Assembly (NCBI RefSeq): GCF_030269545.1
Contig: NZ_BSTN01000001.1
Span: 575,204-639,203 of the forward strand
Direction: 5' to 3'
Length of the DNA: 64,000 nucleotides
Source: Actinomadura sp. NBRC 104425
GTDB taxonomy: Bacteria > Actinomycetota > Actinomycetes > Streptosporangiales > Streptosporangiaceae
This document shows positions 50,358 through 60,346 of this stretch, in pieces. Each line of letters starts with the position of its first letter. The first letter of the stretch is position 1. The notes beneath the pieces were generated by a model. It searched no databases. It saw only the letters and a program-made list of their open reading frames with translations, and was not told the DNA's origin. The position numbers and the translations under genes were made by a program.

Positions 50358-53300
50358 CTCGCCGCGCGGGCCTGTGACCTGCGGGGAGGCCGGGTCGGCT
50401 GGGGCGGTCGCGTGGTGTGGGGGGAGGGCCTGCGTGGCGGCCGTGTCCGTGCGGGGCTCATCGTCGCGTGCCGGGTGCTCGTCGGGTGCGGCCGTCTCAG
50501 CGCGGCTGGCGGGGTTGGGTGATGTGGTCTCAGCGTGGTGTCCGGGGGAGCTTGCGGGCGTGGGGAGCCCGTACGGGGGTGTCTGATGGGAGGCCGGTCC
50601 CTCGGGGGCGAGGGGGTTGGACTCGTTGGTGGTCTCGCCGTCCGCGGTGGCCGCGCGGCCGCCCTCTGCGCGGCCGTCCTCTGCGGGGACGGCGGCGGGA
50701 TCCGTGGTGACGGGACGGCGGGGGCGGCGGCGGTACACGGGGGCGGGGGCCTCGGGGGTGCCGGGGAGGGCGAGGGCGGCCACCACCAGGACGGCCACGG
50801 CCTGGAGGGCGACCCAGGTGTGGCGCAGGGTCATGCTGCGGGAGAGGTCGAACGTACCGCCGGAGGCGGGGATGTCGTAGGCCTGCGCCCAGCCGTCCAC
50901 GGTCTCGCCTTTGAGGTCGCGTCCGTCGAGGGTGGCGCACCAGCCGCCGTCGGCGGGTTCGGCCAAAAGCAGGATTCGGGGGCCGCTGCCCGGGGGGATG
51001 CGGACGTGGGCGTTGATGCGGCCGGAGGGCAGCGGGGTGATGTTCCGGCCGTCCAGGAGCATGAGGCGGCCTGCCGATGGCTGCAGACGCCAGACGCCGT
51101 AGGCGGCGGTGCGGTTGAGGCGGGTGAGCTCGGGGTTGGCGTCCAGGACGGGCGTGAGGGCGTCGCGGGCGGGCCGCGGCACCAAGACGTACTGGATGCC
51201 CATGCGGGTCAGCCTGGAGCCGTCCCCCACGCGGCCCGCGGCGAGCGCGGACACCACGTCCTTGACGTGGTCGGGGCCGGGCGTCTCGTTCTCGCCCAGG
51301 CTCGGCTCGGTGCCGCGCAGAACGGTGTAGGAGACGCGTCCGTCGCGTTCACGGTGCAGCACCAGAGTGCGCGGGCCCGTCGGGGCGTCGACGAACAGCG
51401 GAACCGTGCGGGGGACGCGGCCCACAGGCCCATCGGCGCCGCGCACAACCCAGTGCCCTGCGGCGAGAAGGGGTGTCGCCACGGCGGCGACCCCGATGAG
51501 GCCGCCGACGGCGGTGGCGACGAGGTGGCCGCCGAAAACCTCCGCGGCACGCCGCACGGCGACCGTCGCCGCGAGCAGGATTCCGGCGGCTGCGAAGGTC
51601 AGCGCCACCCCGGGCCAGGCGGGCGCCCGGTCGGCCCCTTTGGTGACGGTGACGGCGCTGACGAGGATCGCGGTGAGCAGCCCGAAGATGCCCACCGCCC
51701 AGCCCGCCGCGACCACGGTGCGGCGCCCCCGCAGCAGAAGGGCGCACAGCGCGACCGCCACGAGGCCGTACATGGTCCAACGGGCCGGGGCGCCCGGGCC
51801 GCCGGGGTTCAGCGTCAGCAGGTCGTGGGCGGTCGGCAGGGGCCGTGCCGCGCCGTGCAGGCCCGCCTCCAGCAGGAACCGCGACGGGTGCAGCAGGAGG
51901 CCGACCGTCCACGGCAGGAGCAGCAGCGGCGGCACGCCCAGGGCGATGGCCAGGCGGGTGCGTACGCGGGGGCCGCCGAGCAGCACCCAGGACAGCGCCC
52001 CGGCGGCCAAAGCCAGCAGCCACGTCAGCGGAACGAACGCCATCGCGACCGTCAGCAGGAACGCCACCGCCCAGGCGGCGCGGTCGGCGCGGCGCGCGTC
52101 GGTCCTTCCGCCCGGCAGGCCGTAGAGGCGCACGGCCTGGACGGCGATGAGGGGCAGCAGCACGATGACGACGGACGTGCCGAACCGTCCGCCGGACACC
52201 GCCCCGGTGGCCGACGGCAGCAGCGCGTAGGAGGCGGCGAACCACACGCGCACCGCGGCGCCGGGCACGCGCCGTCCGCGCGCCCTGCGGCCTATGCGCG
52301 GCAGCTGCGTCATCAGGGTGCGCGAGGCGTGGTAGGCCGTCAGCCCCGCCAGCGGCACGCTCGCCAGAAGGAGCAGGGCCATCGCCAGCCAGGGTTTGCC
52401 GAACAGCACCGTGGACAACGCCGCCAGCACCGCCACGTATGGGGGGCTGCCGGCGTCGGAGCCCAGCCCCACGGGATGCCAGCCGGAGACGTACTGCGCC
52501 CACAGGTCGCCGGCTCCCCCGGAGGCGGGCACAAGCGCGCCCCCGCCGAGACGTCCGCCCGCGGTGAGCAGGGACCGTTCCGCAGCCAGGGACACGGCGG
52601 TGAGGGCGAGCACGAGCATGACGCCGGGGCGGGTCAGCACGCGCCGCACGCGCCCAGGGCCCTCGGGGGCCGGTGCCTCATCCTCGTCGTCGCGCCCGGA
52701 CAGGCGGTTGAGGACGTACTCGGAGAAGCGGCGGAGCGCGACACGGCGGGGCATGAGGCGTCGGACGCTGCGGTAGACGCGCCTGCGCCCCTTGGCCCGC
52801 ACCTTGCGCGCCCTGCGGAGCCGCCGCGGCGCGCGCAGCACGTCAGCCAGCGCCGCCAATTCGTCGCGTGCGTCCTGCGGCCGTTTGAGGAGCGTCAAGT
52901 ACAGCGCCCGCAGCAGGGCGAGGAGGAGGTTGCGCACGAGAAGGCGCGCCGCCGCCCCCAGGGGCACGTTCGCCAGCAGGGTGTAGAGGGCGTTGCGCCG
53001 GTCGCGGCGGCGCCGGGACTCGGCGAACATGCCGATCTCGCGCAACCCCCTGCGGGACGCCTGCGCGTGGTAGACGACGGCGTCGCTGACGACGAGGACG
53101 CGGTGCCCGGCGGCGTGCGCGCGCCAGCAGAAGTCGATGTCGTCGCGGAACAGCCCGAAGTCGGTGTCGAAGCCGCCGACCCGGTCCCACACGTCGCGGC
53201 GCACCAGCATCCCGGCGCTGCCGACGGCCAGCACGTCGCGGACGCCGTCGCGCTGCCCCTGGTCCAGTTCGCGGCGGTCCAGGCCGGTCTCCCGGCGGCC

Positions 53301-53768
53301 CGCGCCGTCCATGGACACGCCGAGCTCCAGCAGCATGCGGCGGTCGTACCAGTCGCGGGCCTTGACGCCGAGCACCGCGGCGCGGGGGTCGGTGTCGGCG
53401 ACGCGCAGCAGCAGCGCGAGCGCGTCCGGCGCGGGGGCGGAGTCGTCGTGCAGCAGCCACACCCATTCGGTGCGGGGCTCGCCGGGCCGGTCGTCGGGGA
53501 CGGGCAGGGACGCGGCGGGGTGCCGCAGGGCCTCGGCGACGGCCTGGCCGTAGCCGGTGTCGCGGGGCAGGGTCAGCACGTTGCCGGTGCCGGCGACCTC
53601 GGCCAGCACGGCCGGGCCGCGGTCGCGGCTCCCGGCGTCCACGGCGACGAGGCGTTGCACCGGCCGCGTCTGTGTCAGCAGCGCCTTCAGCGTCTCGGGG
53701 AGCCAGCGCGCGCCGTCGTGGGCGACGAGGACCGCCGTGACGATGTGGCGATCGACAGTGGGCGACAA
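50193..53768 (-). CDS. Large membrane glycosyltransferase, GT2 N-terminus
   Basis: 1191-aa protein. The N-terminal family 2 glycosyltransferase domain (about 8-290) has VLVAHDGARWLPETL and a DxD-type WLLHDDSAPAPDAL. A basic linker follows, then a polytopic membrane region with about ten or more helices (about 380-760). A mostly extracytoplasmic region and a last helix near 1010-1035 precede a disordered Pro/Thr/Ala tail. It probably transfers sugars to a cell-envelope polymer, with DUF5719 as partner. The C-terminal 52 residues are duplicated downstream. Confidence 0.88.
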   Translation of the reverse strand: MSPTVDRHIVTAVLVAHDGARWLPETLKALLTQTRPVQRLVAVDAGSRDRGPAVLAEVAGTGNVLTLPRDTGYGQAVAEALRHPAASLPVPDDRPGEPRTEWVWLLHDDSAPAPDALALLLRVADTDPRAAVLGVKARDWYDRRMLLELGVSMDGAGRRETGLDRRELDQGQRDGVRDVLAVGSAGMLVRRDVWDRVGGFDTDFGLFRDDIDFCWRAHAAGHRVLVVSDAVVYHAQASRRGLREIGMFAESRRRRDRRNALYTLLANVPLGAAARLLVRNLLLALLRALYLTLLKRPQDARDELAALADVLRAPRRLRRARKVRAKGRRRVYRSVRRLMPRRVALRRFSEYVLNRLSGRDDEDEAPAPEGPGRVRRVLTRPGVMLVLALTAVSLAAERSLLTAGGRLGGGALVPASGGAGDLWAQYVSGWHPVGLGSDAGSPPYVAVLAALSTVLFGKPWLAMALLLLASVPLAGLTAYHASRTLMTQLPRIGRRARGRRVPGAAVRVWFAASYALLPSATGAVSGGRFGTSVVIVLLPLIAVQAVRLYGLPGGRTDARRADRAAWAVAFLLTVAMAFVPLTWLLALAAGALSWVLLGGPRVRTRLAIALGVPPLLLLPWTVGLLLHPSRFLLEAGLHGAARPLPTAHDLLTLNPGGPGAPARWTMYGLVAVALCALLLRGRRTVVAAGWAVGIFGLLTAILVSAVTVTKGADRAPAWPGVALTFAAAGILLAATVAVRRAAEVFGGHLVATAVGGLIGVAAVATPLLAAGHWVVRGADGPVGRVPRTVPLFVDAPTGPRTLVLHRERDGRVSYTVLRGTEPSLGENETPGPDHVKDVVSALAAGRVGDGSRLTRMGIQYVLVPRPARDALTPVLDANPELTRLNRTAAYGVWRLQPSAGRLMLLDGRNITPLPSGRINAHVRIPPGSGPRILLLAEPADGGWCATLDGRDLKGETVDGWAQAYDIPASGGTFDLSRSMTLRHTWVALQAVAVLVVAALALPGTPEAPAPVYRRRPRRPVTTDPAAVPAEDGRAEGGRAATADGETTNESNPLAPEGPASHQTPPYGLPTPASSPGHHAETTSPNPASRAETAAPDEHPARDDEPRTDTAATQALPPHHATAPADPASPQVTGPRGEVNAGRGGVFARAARAASFAERFPLRRGFARRAGGASAGEAGAGERNVDVAEERR

Positions 53769-53949
53769 GGGTCCGCTCGATCTGTGGGTCGACAGTCAGC
53801 AGCCGTGCCGGCCGGGGGCCGACACGGCTGACAACTGTACGCGCGCCGTAGCGGACGCGTCCCAGATCTCCCCGGATCGGGGGCGCCGCGAATTGCGCGG
53901 CGCCGCCTTCGGCCGTCCCCGGCTCCGGGGCTCCGGGGAGGGTCGTTCG

Positions 53950-54213
53950 TCAGACGGCCTGTCGCTTCAGCTTGCGACGCTCCCGTTCCGACAGTCCCCC
54001 CCAAATACCGAAACGTTCGTCATGCTGCAGCGCGTACTCCAGGCACTCGGCCCGGACCTCGCATGCGCGGCACACCTTCTTGGCTTCGCGAGTGGAGCCG
54101 CCCTTCTCCGGAAAAAATGCCTCCGGGTCCGTCTGCGCGCACAGTGCGCGCTCCTGCCAGCCCAACTCTTCGCCCTCTGTGCCGTGCGCCAGCGGGATGA
54201 CCACCTCGCTCAC
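53950..54213 (-). CDS. whiB: WhiB-family iron-sulfur regulator (WhiB2/WhmD type)
   Basis: 87-aa regulator. Four cysteines at 25, 48, 51 and 57 bind a [4Fe-4S] cluster; GIWGG (69-73) and the basic tail ERRKLKRQ follow. The position beside fbiA matches Rv3260c (whiB2) and Streptomyces whiB, which control septation and sporulation. GTG at 54213 has AGGAGG 6 nt upstream. The extended frame to 54249 is not needed. Confidence 0.94.
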   Translation of the reverse strand: MSEVVIPLAHGTEGEELGWQERALCAQTDPEAFFPEKGGSTREAKKVCRACEVRAECLEYALQHDERFGIWGGLSERERRKLKRQAV

Positions 54214-54301
54214 AGCGCACCTCCTAGCCCGTGGAGCCCCCCTGGTCACTGCCTTCCCTCGAGCTCCATCCCCCGAGAAGGCATAGAACTACACCGACGA
54301 A

Positions 54302-54331
54302 ATTACACGCGTGTAGTGCCCGGTCCGTCAA
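54302..54331 (-). promoter_or_regulatory. whiB promoter with palindrome over the -10
   Basis: On the minus strand, TTGACG (54331-54326) and TGTAAT (54307-54302) are spaced by 18 nt. A perfect 12-bp palindrome, TACACGCGTGTA (54304-54315), overlaps the -10. It lies about 90 bp before the whiB start. A repressor or WhiB-type partner could act there; this is inference. Confidence 0.55.
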
Positions 54332-54420
54332 GCGGAACCAGTTTCCGAGGGGACAACAAGGGTTTTTTGGGTATCGCCGCGATCGGCTTTGGCACGGAGA
54401 TCAGATAAACGCGCCGTAGG

Positions 54421-55401
54421 TCACTGTGAGGGGCGGTTGTCGCGGTACCAGTCGCCGCCCTCATCGGACCGTTGCTCGCCCGGCTGCGAACCCTGCTTGG
54501 CCCCCTGTTGCGAACCATAGCCGGGCTGAGCCGGCGACTGGCCCTCCTGGCCCGAACCGCCGCCGTACGCGCGCGTCCAGTCGCCGACTTCGTCGCTGTC
54601 GGACTCCTGCCGGGCGCCGCCGCCCTGGCCGTACTGCTGCTGCCCGGGCTGGCCCTGCCCGAACTGCCCCTGCCCGAACTGCCCCTGCCCGAATTGCGCC
54701 TGGCCGGGCTGGGCCTGGCCCGGCTGGGGCTGGCCGGGCGCACCGGGCTGCCCCGGCGCCTGCTGCTGGTAGCCCTGGGGCTGCCCGTACTGCTGCGGGT
54801 AGCCCGGCTGCGGCTGCTGGTAGGGCTGCTGCTGGTACGGCTGGGCGAACGGCTGCGGCTGACCGGGCTGCCCCGGCTGTCCGGGCGGGACCTGCTGCCC
54901 CTGCTGGTAGCCGAAGTCGGGGTACCCCGGGGGCACCTGCGCCACCCCACGGGGACGGACGGGCTGCATGCCCTGGAACACCGTCACGACGAACCAGCCG
55001 CCCGCGCCGACCACCGCGAGCTTGGCCGCGCAGTACAGGAAGACGGCCAGCTTGGAGCCCGCGCCCGCATAGTTGGAATCCACGAACAGCGAGCCCAGCA
55101 GGGCGATGACGCCGAAGAGGGCGACGCCGCCGAGCACGCCCAGCGCGCCCATGGTGATCGTGCGGGCCTGCGGGGAGGGCGCCGGGCCCCAGGTCGCCAG
55201 CGCCACCGCCAGGACGGCCAGCGCCACCACCGTCACGTGGGTGAAGAAGCCGTCGGCGGCCTCGGCGTACGCCCGGTACTTGAAGCCGTCACCCCCGCCG
55301 ATGAACAACATGATGATGCCCGCGAGCAATTGCAGTCCGGCGGCGGCGACCAAAATCCAGGCGGCCGGTTCACGCAGACGTCGGACGGCTTCGGTGTTCA
55401 C
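54421..55401 (-). CDS. Four-helix membrane protein with Gln/Gly/Pro-rich repeat tail
   Basis: 326-aa protein. Four membrane helices lie at about 14-36, 52-72, 78-105 and 118-145. The tail after about 165 is almost entirely G, Q, P, Y and F, with repeats such as GQGQFGQGQFGQ and PYQQQPYQQPQ, then charged blocks with DWTRAY and DWYRDN. It is probably anchored with a disordered cytoplasmic tail. Function is unknown. GTG at 55401 is supported by GGAGAGG; the next codon upstream is also GTG. Confidence 0.75.
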   Translation of the reverse strand: MNTEAVRRLREPAAWILVAAAGLQLLAGIIMLFIGGGDGFKYRAYAEAADGFFTHVTVVALAVLAVALATWGPAPSPQARTITMGALGVLGGVALFGVIALLGSLFVDSNYAGAGSKLAVFLYCAAKLAVVGAGGWFVVTVFQGMQPVRPRGVAQVPPGYPDFGYQQGQQVPPGQPGQPGQPQPFAQPYQQQPYQQPQPGYPQQYGQPQGYQQQAPGQPGAPGQPQPGQAQPGQAQFGQGQFGQGQFGQGQPGQQQYGQGGGARQESDSDEVGDWTRAYGGGSGQEGQSPAQPGYGSQQGAKQGSQPGEQRSDEGGDWYRDNRPSQ

Positions 55402-55530
55402 CACGACCTCTCCAGACGTACGCAATGGGTTGTTCCGCAAAGCTTTGCACATCGCGTGCCCCGCCGTCTCATCCCGAAACCGCCCCGCCCTGCGAGCCGG
55501 GCCGCCTCCGGAGCCGCCTAGGCTGGGCGC

Positions 55531-56478
55531 ATGAAGATCGTGGCGCTGGCGGGCGGCATCGGCGGGGCCCGCTTCCTGCGCGGGCTGCGGCTGGCGGCCC
55601 CGGACGCGGAGATCACCGTCATCGGCAACACCGGTGACGACATATCGCTGTTCGGGCTACGGGTCTGTCCCGACCTGGACACGGTGATGTACACCCTCGG
55701 CGGCGGCATCAACGAGGAGCAGGGCTGGGGCCGCGCCGACGAGACCTTCACCGTCAAGGAGGAGCTGGCCGCCTACGGGGTGGGGCCGAGCTGGTTCGGC
55801 CTGGGCGACCGCGACTTCGCCACCCACATCGTGCGCACCCAGATGCTCGCCGCGGGCTACCCGCTGTCGGCGGTCACCGAGGCCCTGTGCGACCGGTGGA
55901 AGCCGGGCGTGCGGCTGATCCCGATGACCGACGACCAGGTCGAGACCCACGTCGTCATCGAGGACGACAAGGGGCGGCGCGCGATCCACTTCCAGGAGTG
56001 GTGGGTGCGGCTGCGGGCGTCCGTCCCGGCCCGGTCGATCGCGGCGGTGGGCGCGGACGACGCCAAGCCCGCCCCCGGCGTTCTGGACGCGATCCAAGAG
56101 GCCGACGTGGTGCTCTTCCCGCCGTCCAACCCGGTGGTGAGCATCGGGACGATCCTGTCGGTCCCCGGCATCCGCGACGCGGTGGCGGCCCGCACCGTCG
56201 TCGGCGTGTCGCCGATCATCGGCGGGGCGCCGGTGCGGGGCATGGCCGACGCCTGCCTGACCGCGATCGGCGTGCAGACCTCGGCGGCCGCCGTGGCCGC
56301 CCACTACGGCCCTGACCTGCTGAACGGCTGGCTGGTTGACGAAACCGACGCCGGCGTGCAGGTGCCCGGCATCGCCGTGCGGTCCCGGCCGCTGCTGATG
56401 ACCGACGAAAGCGCCGCCGCCGACATCGCCGGCGCCGCCCTCGACCTGGCCCGCGAACTGACGAAGGACGCCGCATGA
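55531..56478 (+). CDS. fbiA: 2-phospho-L-lactate (phosphoenolpyruvate) transferase, F420 biosynthesis
   Basis: 315-aa CofD-family enzyme. It begins [19 protein letters not shown] and has [33 protein letters not shown] and [16 protein letters not shown], the standard CofD signatures. It joins the activated lactate-type unit to Fo to form (dehydro-)F420-0. The stop overlaps the fbiB ATG as ATGA, so the two are coupled. The position after whiB matches Rv3261. Confidence 0.95.
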   Translation: MKIVALAGGIGGARFLRGLRLAAPDAEITVIGNTGDDISLFGLRVCPDLDTVMYTLGGGINEEQGWGRADETFTVKEELAAYGVGPSWFGLGDRDFATHIVRTQMLAAGYPLSAVTEALCDRWKPGVRLIPMTDDQVETHVVIEDDKGRRAIHFQEWWVRLRASVPARSIAAVGADDAKPAPGVLDAIQEADVVLFPPSNPVVSIGTILSVPGIRDAVAARTVVGVSPIIGGAPVRGMADACLTAIGVQTSAAAVAAHYGPDLLNGWLVDETDAGVQVPGIAVRSRPLLMTDESAAADIAGAALDLARELTKDAA

Positions 56479-57761
56479 AGGTAGAGGTTTTCGGCATCCC
56501 GGGCCTGCCGGAGGTCACCGAGGGCACCGACATCGCGGCCCTGGTGCCTGCGGACGCCCTCGCCGACGGCGACGTCGTCGTGGTCACGTCCAAGATCGTC
56601 AGCAAGGCCGAGGGGCGGGTGCTGGTCGCCGCCGACCGGGAGAAGGCGATCGACGCCGAGACCGTCCGCGTGGTCGCCCGGCGCCGCCACGCGCGCGGCG
56701 AGACCCGCATCGTCGAGACCCGCCAGGGGCTGGTGCTCGCCGCCGCCGGGGTGGACGCGTCCAACACCGCCCCCGGCACGGTGCTGCTGCTCCCGGAGGA
56801 CCCGGACGCCTCCGCCCGCCGCATCCGCGCCGGAATCCGGGAACGCACGGGGCTGAACGTGGCCGTCATCGTGTCCGACACGTTCGGGCGCCCGTGGCGC
56901 AACGGCCTGACCGACGTGGCGATCGGCGCGGCCGGCCTGGCGCCGCTGCACGACCTGCGCGGCCGCGACGACGCGTACGGCAACCGCCTGGACGCGACGA
57001 TCACCGCCGTGGCCGACGAGCTGGCGTCCGCGGCCGAACTGGTCAAGGGCAAGCTCGACGGCGTGCCGATCGCGGTCGTCCGGGGCCTGGGCGGCCTGGT
57101 CACCGACGACGACGGCCCGGGCGCCCGCGCGCTGGTGCGTCCCGCCTCGGAGGACATGTTCCGGTACGGCTCCGCCGAGGTCCTCCACGCCCGGCGCACC
57201 GTCCGCGAGTTCACCTCCGACCCCGTGGACCCGGCCGCCGTGCGCCGCGCGGTCGCCGCGGCGATCACCGCGCCCGCGCCGCACCACACCACGCCGTGGC
57301 GGTTCGTCCTGCTGGAGTCGCCCGAGTCGCGGGTGCGCCTGCTGGACGCCATGCGCGACGCGTGGGAGGCGGACCTGCGCCGCGACGGCTTCTCCGACGA
57401 GTCGATCGCCAAGCGGCTGCGCCGGGGCGACGTGCTGCGCCGCGCCCCCTACCTGGTGGTGCCGTGCCTGGTGATGGACGGCTCGCACGACTACCCCGAC
57501 GAGCGCCGCTCCCAGGCCGAACGCGAGATGTTCGTCGTCGCCACCGGCGCCGGGGTGCAGAACCTCCTCGTCGCCCTGGCCGTGGAGGGGCTGGGCTCCT
57601 GCTGGGTGTCCAGCACGATGTTCTGCCGCGACGTCGTCCGCAAGACCCTGGACCTGCCCGCCGACTGGGACCCGATGGGCGCCGTGGGCGTCGGCCACGC
57701 CGCCGCCCCGCCGCGCGAACGGCCGCCCCGCTCCCCCGATGCCTTCATCGAGGTCCGCTGA
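56475..57761 (+). CDS. fbiB: Coenzyme F420:L-glutamate ligase fused to nitroreductase-like domain
   Basis: 428-aa fusion. The N-terminal CofE domain (about 1-235) adds glutamates to F420-0, with [16 protein letters not shown] and [19 protein letters not shown]. The C-terminal nitroreductase-like domain (about 240-420) starts [11 protein letters not shown]; in mycobacteria it binds FMN and reduces dehydro-F420-0. The full two-domain length is intact. Cytoplasmic. Coupled to fbiA. Confidence 0.95.
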   Translation: MKVEVFGIPGLPEVTEGTDIAALVPADALADGDVVVVTSKIVSKAEGRVLVAADREKAIDAETVRVVARRRHARGETRIVETRQGLVLAAAGVDASNTAPGTVLLLPEDPDASARRIRAGIRERTGLNVAVIVSDTFGRPWRNGLTDVAIGAAGLAPLHDLRGRDDAYGNRLDATITAVADELASAAELVKGKLDGVPIAVVRGLGGLVTDDDGPGARALVRPASEDMFRYGSAEVLHARRTVREFTSDPVDPAAVRRAVAAAITAPAPHHTTPWRFVLLESPESRVRLLDAMRDAWEADLRRDGFSDESIAKRLRRGDVLRRAPYLVVPCLVMDGSHDYPDERRSQAEREMFVVATGAGVQNLLVALAVEGLGSCWVSSTMFCRDVVRKTLDLPADWDPMGAVGVGHAAAPPRERPPRSPDAFIEVR

Positions 57762-57847
57762 GTTCCACAAGGGCGTTGACGCTGCATCGGGCGGTGCGTC
57801 AGCCTACTGTCTGCTGATCAATCCCTGTTGTGGGGAGGCAGGGCTCG

Positions 57848-58963
57848 GTGAGCGCACCACCCGGCTGGTACCCGGATCCGCAATGGATGGGGCGCGAAAG
57901 GTTCTGGGACGGCCAGAGCTGGACGGACAAGTCACGCCCGTGGACCGGCAAGGCCGCCGTCATGACCGAGCACGTCGCGCCCCCGGCCACCCGCCGTCCC
58001 TCCCGTAAGGCGCTGACGCGGTCCCGGGGGCCCGGGAACGCCCCGGCGCGTGGGAACCTGCCGGCGAAGGGGCTCAGCGCGCGCCCCCGGCCGGCGGCGC
58101 CCGTCGCGGAGGGCGCACACCGTCCGGGTGTGTGGACGACCACGGTGAGTTTGGCCACCACCGTTGCGGTCCTCGCCGGGGAGGCCGCGATCGTGGGGCC
58201 GCTCGCCTATGCGGCGTACCTGGCCCGTCCGCCGTGGGGCGCGGTGGTGCCGTTCGCCGCCTGGTGCGGGCTCGTGCTGCTGACGTTCCTTCCGGCGGCC
58301 CGGTCATGGACCGCCCGGACGCACGGCTGTCGCGAACCTTCCGCGTCCGAGCGGTCGGGCCTCCGGCGGCCGTGGCGCAACCTGCTGCACCGCGCAGGAC
58401 TCCCCGACGGGCAGTACCGGCTCATGGTCACCGATGCGGACGGCCTCAACGCCTGCACGCCGGTCCGGGGGATCGTGGCGGTCACCAGCCACGCCACGTC
58501 GCTGCCCGCCCCGCATCTGGAGGCGATCCTCGCTCACGAACTAGGCCACCAACGCGGCCTGCAGTCGCTGTCCGCGTTCGTCACCACCCACCTCACGGTG
58601 CCGAGCCGATTCCTGCGGTGGGTGCTGCGAACCCTGTGGTCGCCGGTCACGCCGATGTGGAAACGCGCCGTCGCCTGGCAGCGCCCGATCGGCTTTCTCA
58701 TGGTCTTCCTGCTGGCCGCCGCCGCCACGGCCGTCACCCTGCTCGCGGCGCTCCCGGCCGCCATCGCCTACGCCGCAACGGCCCTCCCCCGGCTCTCGAA
58801 AACCGCCACGGACCACGACGCGGACGCCTACGCCGTCCACCTGGGTTTGGGCCCCGACCTGCTGACCGCAGTAGAAACCCACATCGAAAAAGCCGCCTCC
58901 GAGGCCGAACTCCCCCTCCCCCTGGTCCAACGCGCCCACCACCTCCGCCGCACCCTTGCCTGA
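57848..58963 (+). CDS. DUF2510-M48 membrane metallopeptidase fusion
   Basis: 371-aa protein. The N-terminal DUF2510 domain (about 4-30) is APPGWYPDPQW with RFWDGQSWTD. A basic linker is followed by two membrane helices (about 96-125, 130-150) and an M48 peptidase domain with AHELGHQ (His230, Glu231, His234). A helix pair (about 280-312) follows. The third zinc ligand region reads DHDADAYA where most M48 enzymes have ExxAD, so Asp replaces Glu. GTG at 57848 with GGAGG upstream. The substrate is unknown. Confidence 0.85.
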   Translation: MSAPPGWYPDPQWMGRERFWDGQSWTDKSRPWTGKAAVMTEHVAPPATRRPSRKALTRSRGPGNAPARGNLPAKGLSARPRPAAPVAEGAHRPGVWTTTVSLATTVAVLAGEAAIVGPLAYAAYLARPPWGAVVPFAAWCGLVLLTFLPAARSWTARTHGCREPSASERSGLRRPWRNLLHRAGLPDGQYRLMVTDADGLNACTPVRGIVAVTSHATSLPAPHLEAILAHELGHQRGLQSLSAFVTTHLTVPSRFLRWVLRTLWSPVTPMWKRAVAWQRPIGFLMVFLLAAAATAVTLLAALPAAIAYAATALPRLSKTATDHDADAYAVHLGLGPDLLTAVETHIEKAASEAELPLPLVQRAHHLRRTLA

Positions 58964-59911
58964 ACCAGCCGGTTCCGGATGATGCGCTCGCGGCGCAGTC
59001 GTCCGATCCGCGCGGTGACTGAGAAGAAGGCGGGACGGTGAGCCGGTCGAGCAAGCCGATGGCAGCGGCCGCCCCACTCGCCAACGCACGAGCGGGAGAC
59101 GCCTTCCGCGCCGTGCACGTCCCTGTCTGGGCACTCACCGACCTCAGCCTCAGGGCCGGGCCGGCGCGTTCTCCCCCCCCGGACGCGCCCGGTGGAAGGC
59201 GGTCAGGGCGGCGTGATGCGGTCGAACCGTCTGCGGGCCGCAGCGCCTCGGCGGGCGATGCGGCACCCGCGACACCTCGATGCACCGGGACTTTGCCGAT
59301 CTCCAGCTCGTGACGGCCCGCCTGCCTGATCGGCAGGGCGGCCAATGCCGGCCATGGCCCGCGCCGTACCGAACAAGATCAGCTTATTGTCGCCATCGGC
59401 GATGGCGTACGCCCCGGCGATGCGTGCCGTCCGGGACGGCGTTGACTGCGCGGTCTGCTGGACCACATCGCCGCCGAGCCCGCGCACGACGGCGGTTCGA
59501 TGAGCGCGGCGTGCGAAACGTCACAAGGTGTGCAAGCGGGCAGATCTGGCGACGCTCGATGTGCCGACGGAGGCCCTCGACGGACACCAGCGCGTTACCG
59601 TAAAACACGGACGGCACTTTCCAGACGACAGGACATTTTGATCGCGTTTGTCACCCTGCCGCTTCTTCACTCAGGCCCCGCCGTCCACAGAGCCGCGTCC
59701 ACCAAGGCTCGTCCGGTGGATCTTGGCATCCAGCTCTTGGGTTGGGTGGAGACGTCAGCCGGGTCGTCCGCTGCCGTGCTGCGAGTCTGCGGCTTCGCCG
59801 CCGTCATGTGCGAGCAGGCCGGGGACGGCCGCCCTGCCAACGCCGCAACGTGGTCGGGTTCGCCCTGGTCACCGCGCTGTTGCGGCTCCGCCGTGGTCTA
59901 CCGGACACGGC
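58964..59911. other. About 950 bp without a supported gene
   Basis: Short frames on both strands overlap one another and match no family I know. A minus-strand stretch near 59330-59430 (ARIAGAYAIADGDNKLILFG) looks protein-like but has no intact frame around it. The region is probably decayed accessory DNA at the border between conserved and variable gene blocks. Confidence 0.45.
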
Positions 59912-60334
59912 TCAGGGCTTGTCGGTGGTGGCGATGCTCTCGAGGCCGATCTCACGCAGCGGCGGAACAAGTCGTGCGACGTACCAGCCGAGATCGGTAA
60001 ACTCCGCCGCCCCGGCAAGCGGCCGCCGGTTCAATTCGGGAAGAAATGACGCAGTCTTGCGATCATCATAGATGAGAAAGTTTCCACCATAGCCGCTGTC
60101 CTGCCAAAATATGGCGATCCCTACAACATCTCCCGCGGAGAGATTCTCCTCCATTTCCCCTTTTACCGAGGAAAGGTCATCTGGCCTGGACGCCTTCCAC
60201 TCGAAGTCTGCAACCATGTACCTCGTCTGCACGTCCCAGACGGCCGTCCACCCCGCCTTGAACAGACTACCTAGAACATTGTCGACATGGATCGCCGACT
60301 CGAAGGTCATGTCGATGTCCACGGTCCGCCCCAC
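59912..60334 (-). CDS. Putative immunity protein of the adjacent nuclease toxin
   Basis: 140-aa acidic soluble protein. I do not recognise a named family. It has alternating strands and helices (TVDIDMTFESAIHVDNVLG, TRYMVADFEWKA, VVGIAIFWQDSGYGGNFLIY) and a closing helix, EFTDLGWYVARLVPPL. The size, composition and position 12 bp after the toxin stop fit an immunity protein. GTG at 60334 has GAGGGAGG upstream. GC content and codon use are lower than in the core genes. Confidence 0.6.
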   Translation of the reverse strand: MGRTVDIDMTFESAIHVDNVLGSLFKAGWTAVWDVQTRYMVADFEWKASRPDDLSSVKGEMEENLSAGDVVGIAIFWQDSGYGGNFLIYDDRKTASFLPELNRRPLAGAAEFTDLGWYVARLVPPLREIGLESIATTDKP

Positions 60335-60346
60335 AGGAAACCTCCC

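Noticed and set aside
59038..60000. Several open frames of 80-170 codons on both strands
   Set aside because: They overlap each other, are Arg/Ala/Ser-rich, lack ribosome sites and resemble no family; they appear to be chance frames.
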